Positions 55,152 through 55,963 of a DNA stretch of 55,963 nucleotides are shown here, in pieces. The notes beneath the pieces were generated by a model. The model was given only the letters and a program-made list of their open reading frames with translations, made no database searches and had not been told where the DNA came from. The stretch's first letter is position 1; every line of letters begins with the position of its first letter. Source of the DNA: Salinisphaera sp. G21_0 (GTDB lineage Bacteria; Pseudomonadota; Gammaproteobacteria; Pseudomonadales; Endozoicomonadaceae); assembly GCF_017744115.1 (NCBI RefSeq), contig NZ_JAGHQW010000041.1, positions 1 to 55,963 of the forward strand, given 5' to 3'. The translations under genes were made by a program, and so were the position numbers.

Positions 55152-55963
55152 ATGCCGCCAGTTCAATACCAGTTTAAGAACCTTAATCATCTTGGCTTGG
55201 TTGCCGCCATGTGCCGGGAGCTAAAGATAGCCGAATATTTCGACGCACACATAACCAATGACTCGGAGGCACACAATGTCACCATTGGACAGGCTGTGGT
55301 TGCAATGATCATCAATGGGCTGGGCTTTACAGGGCAGACCCTCTACCTGGTCCCTGAGTTTTTTGAGGACAAGCCGATTGATCGCCTCATCGGGGAAGGC
55401 ATACAGGCAGAACACTTAAACGACAAAATACTTGGCCGCTCTCTCGACAGTCTTTATGACGTTGGCGTCAGTGACTTATACCTGAATCTTGCCATTAAGG
55501 TCGTCAACCATCTAAAGCTGACCTGCAAGGCATTAAACCTGGACGGCACCAGTTTTCATACAGACGGTGTCTATAACAGTAATGAAAACCCTGATGACTT
55601 GAACTGCATCCATATCTGCCGCGGCTACAGCCGTGATCACCGACCTGACCTGAATCAGGTTGTCTTGCAGCTAATCACCGAAAATGAGGCGGGTATCCCT
55701 GTGTTTATGGCACCTGCGAGCGGTAATGTAAACGACAAGACTTGCTTTCAGGAAATTATCAAAAATTATTTGTCGTGTTTTAAGTCGGCTTTGAATAACC
55801 GTTATCTGGTTGCAGATGCAGCCATGTACGTTGCTGAAACCCTCCAGTTGCTTGATAAGCAAAAACAGCTGTTTATCTCCCGGGTGCCGCTGAATATCAA
55901 GGATGCCAGGGAGCTGGTCAGCAAAGCGCCTGCCATGGCACTGGAGCCTGTTGAAGGCTATGA
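55152..55963 (+). mobile_element. IS1634-family transposase (continues beyond window)
   Basis: 270 residues visible, no stop before the window ends. N-terminal LNHLGLVAAMCRELKIAEYFD and the IGQAVVAMIINGLGFT, LYLVPEFFEDKPIDRL motifs are the DUF4277 start of IS1634-type transposases. The first catalytic Asp is likely in LNLDGTSFH and the second in YLVADAAMY. The hairpin TCCTGAAATCTGAT / ATCAGATCTTCAGGA lies just upstream and may be near the element's end. Interrupts the gene begun at 55071. Confidence 0.85.

Overview
The window reads as a chromosomal segment of a marine gammaproteobacterium. The conserved backbone (gatCAB divergent from mreBCD, then maf, rng and yhdP) is the arrangement of pseudomonads and oceanospirilla. 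The accessory content (RING, ankyrin and Sel1 repeats, a eukaryote-type protein kinase, a protein ending in PPxY motifs, Lys-rich large proteins, many small inverted-repeat elements) is what one expects of an animal-associated genus such as Endozoicomonas. The genus is an inference; no rRNA or marker identity could be checked. No rRNA, tRNA or CRISPR array was recognised.

Layout. (1) 1-11.0 kb: four paralogous RING/ankyrin/Sel1 genes (A, B, C, D), each with a near-identical leader. Between B and C lie an internally deleted IS982-type element and a three-gene operon with a duplicated heme-oxygenase-like diiron protein. (2) 11.1-17.7 kb: yhdP, rng and maf on the minus strand. (3) 17.9-22.9 kb: three tandem paralogues of an unrecognised protein family, inserted between maf and mreD. 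(4) 22.9-29.8 kb: mreD, mreC, mreB (minus) and gatC, gatA, gatB (plus), with two inverted-repeat elements in the intergenic gaps. (5) 29.8-43 kb: PagL-like lipid A deacylase, NhaD antiporter, YbaK-like deacylase, pentapeptide-repeat ion channel, DUF1499 protein, Spx/ArsC-like protein, dapD, an acyltransferase, a large orphan protein, NYN protein, GNAT and rhlE. (6) 43-47.7 kb: PPxY protein, aquaglyceroporin with arsenite methyltransferase, CutA, a broken DJ-1 gene and a Fur-box-preceded TPR-like gene. (7) 47.7-55 kb: a scattered gamma-glutamyl-putrescine (Puu) catabolic set (puuB, puuC, puuD, puuA) broken up by a kinase gene, a truncated omega-aminotransferase and a XapX gene. It ends at an IS1634-type transposase that runs off the window.

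The most notable pattern is that two unrelated lineage-specific gene families expanded in tandem on either side of the rng-maf block. Each expansion carried broken pieces of the neighbouring housekeeping gene: a yhdP 3' end upstream of gene C, and maf 5' ends after members 1 and 2 of the three-gene family. The duplication units can therefore be read directly from the DNA. In the three-gene family, residues matching a kinase-like catalytic loop and DFG-like position are kept in copies 2 and 3 and lost in copy 1. Other points worth checking are a shared missing eighth zinc ligand in all four RING domains, an apparent ATT start codon for mreC, and a strong Fur box before an orphan TPR gene.
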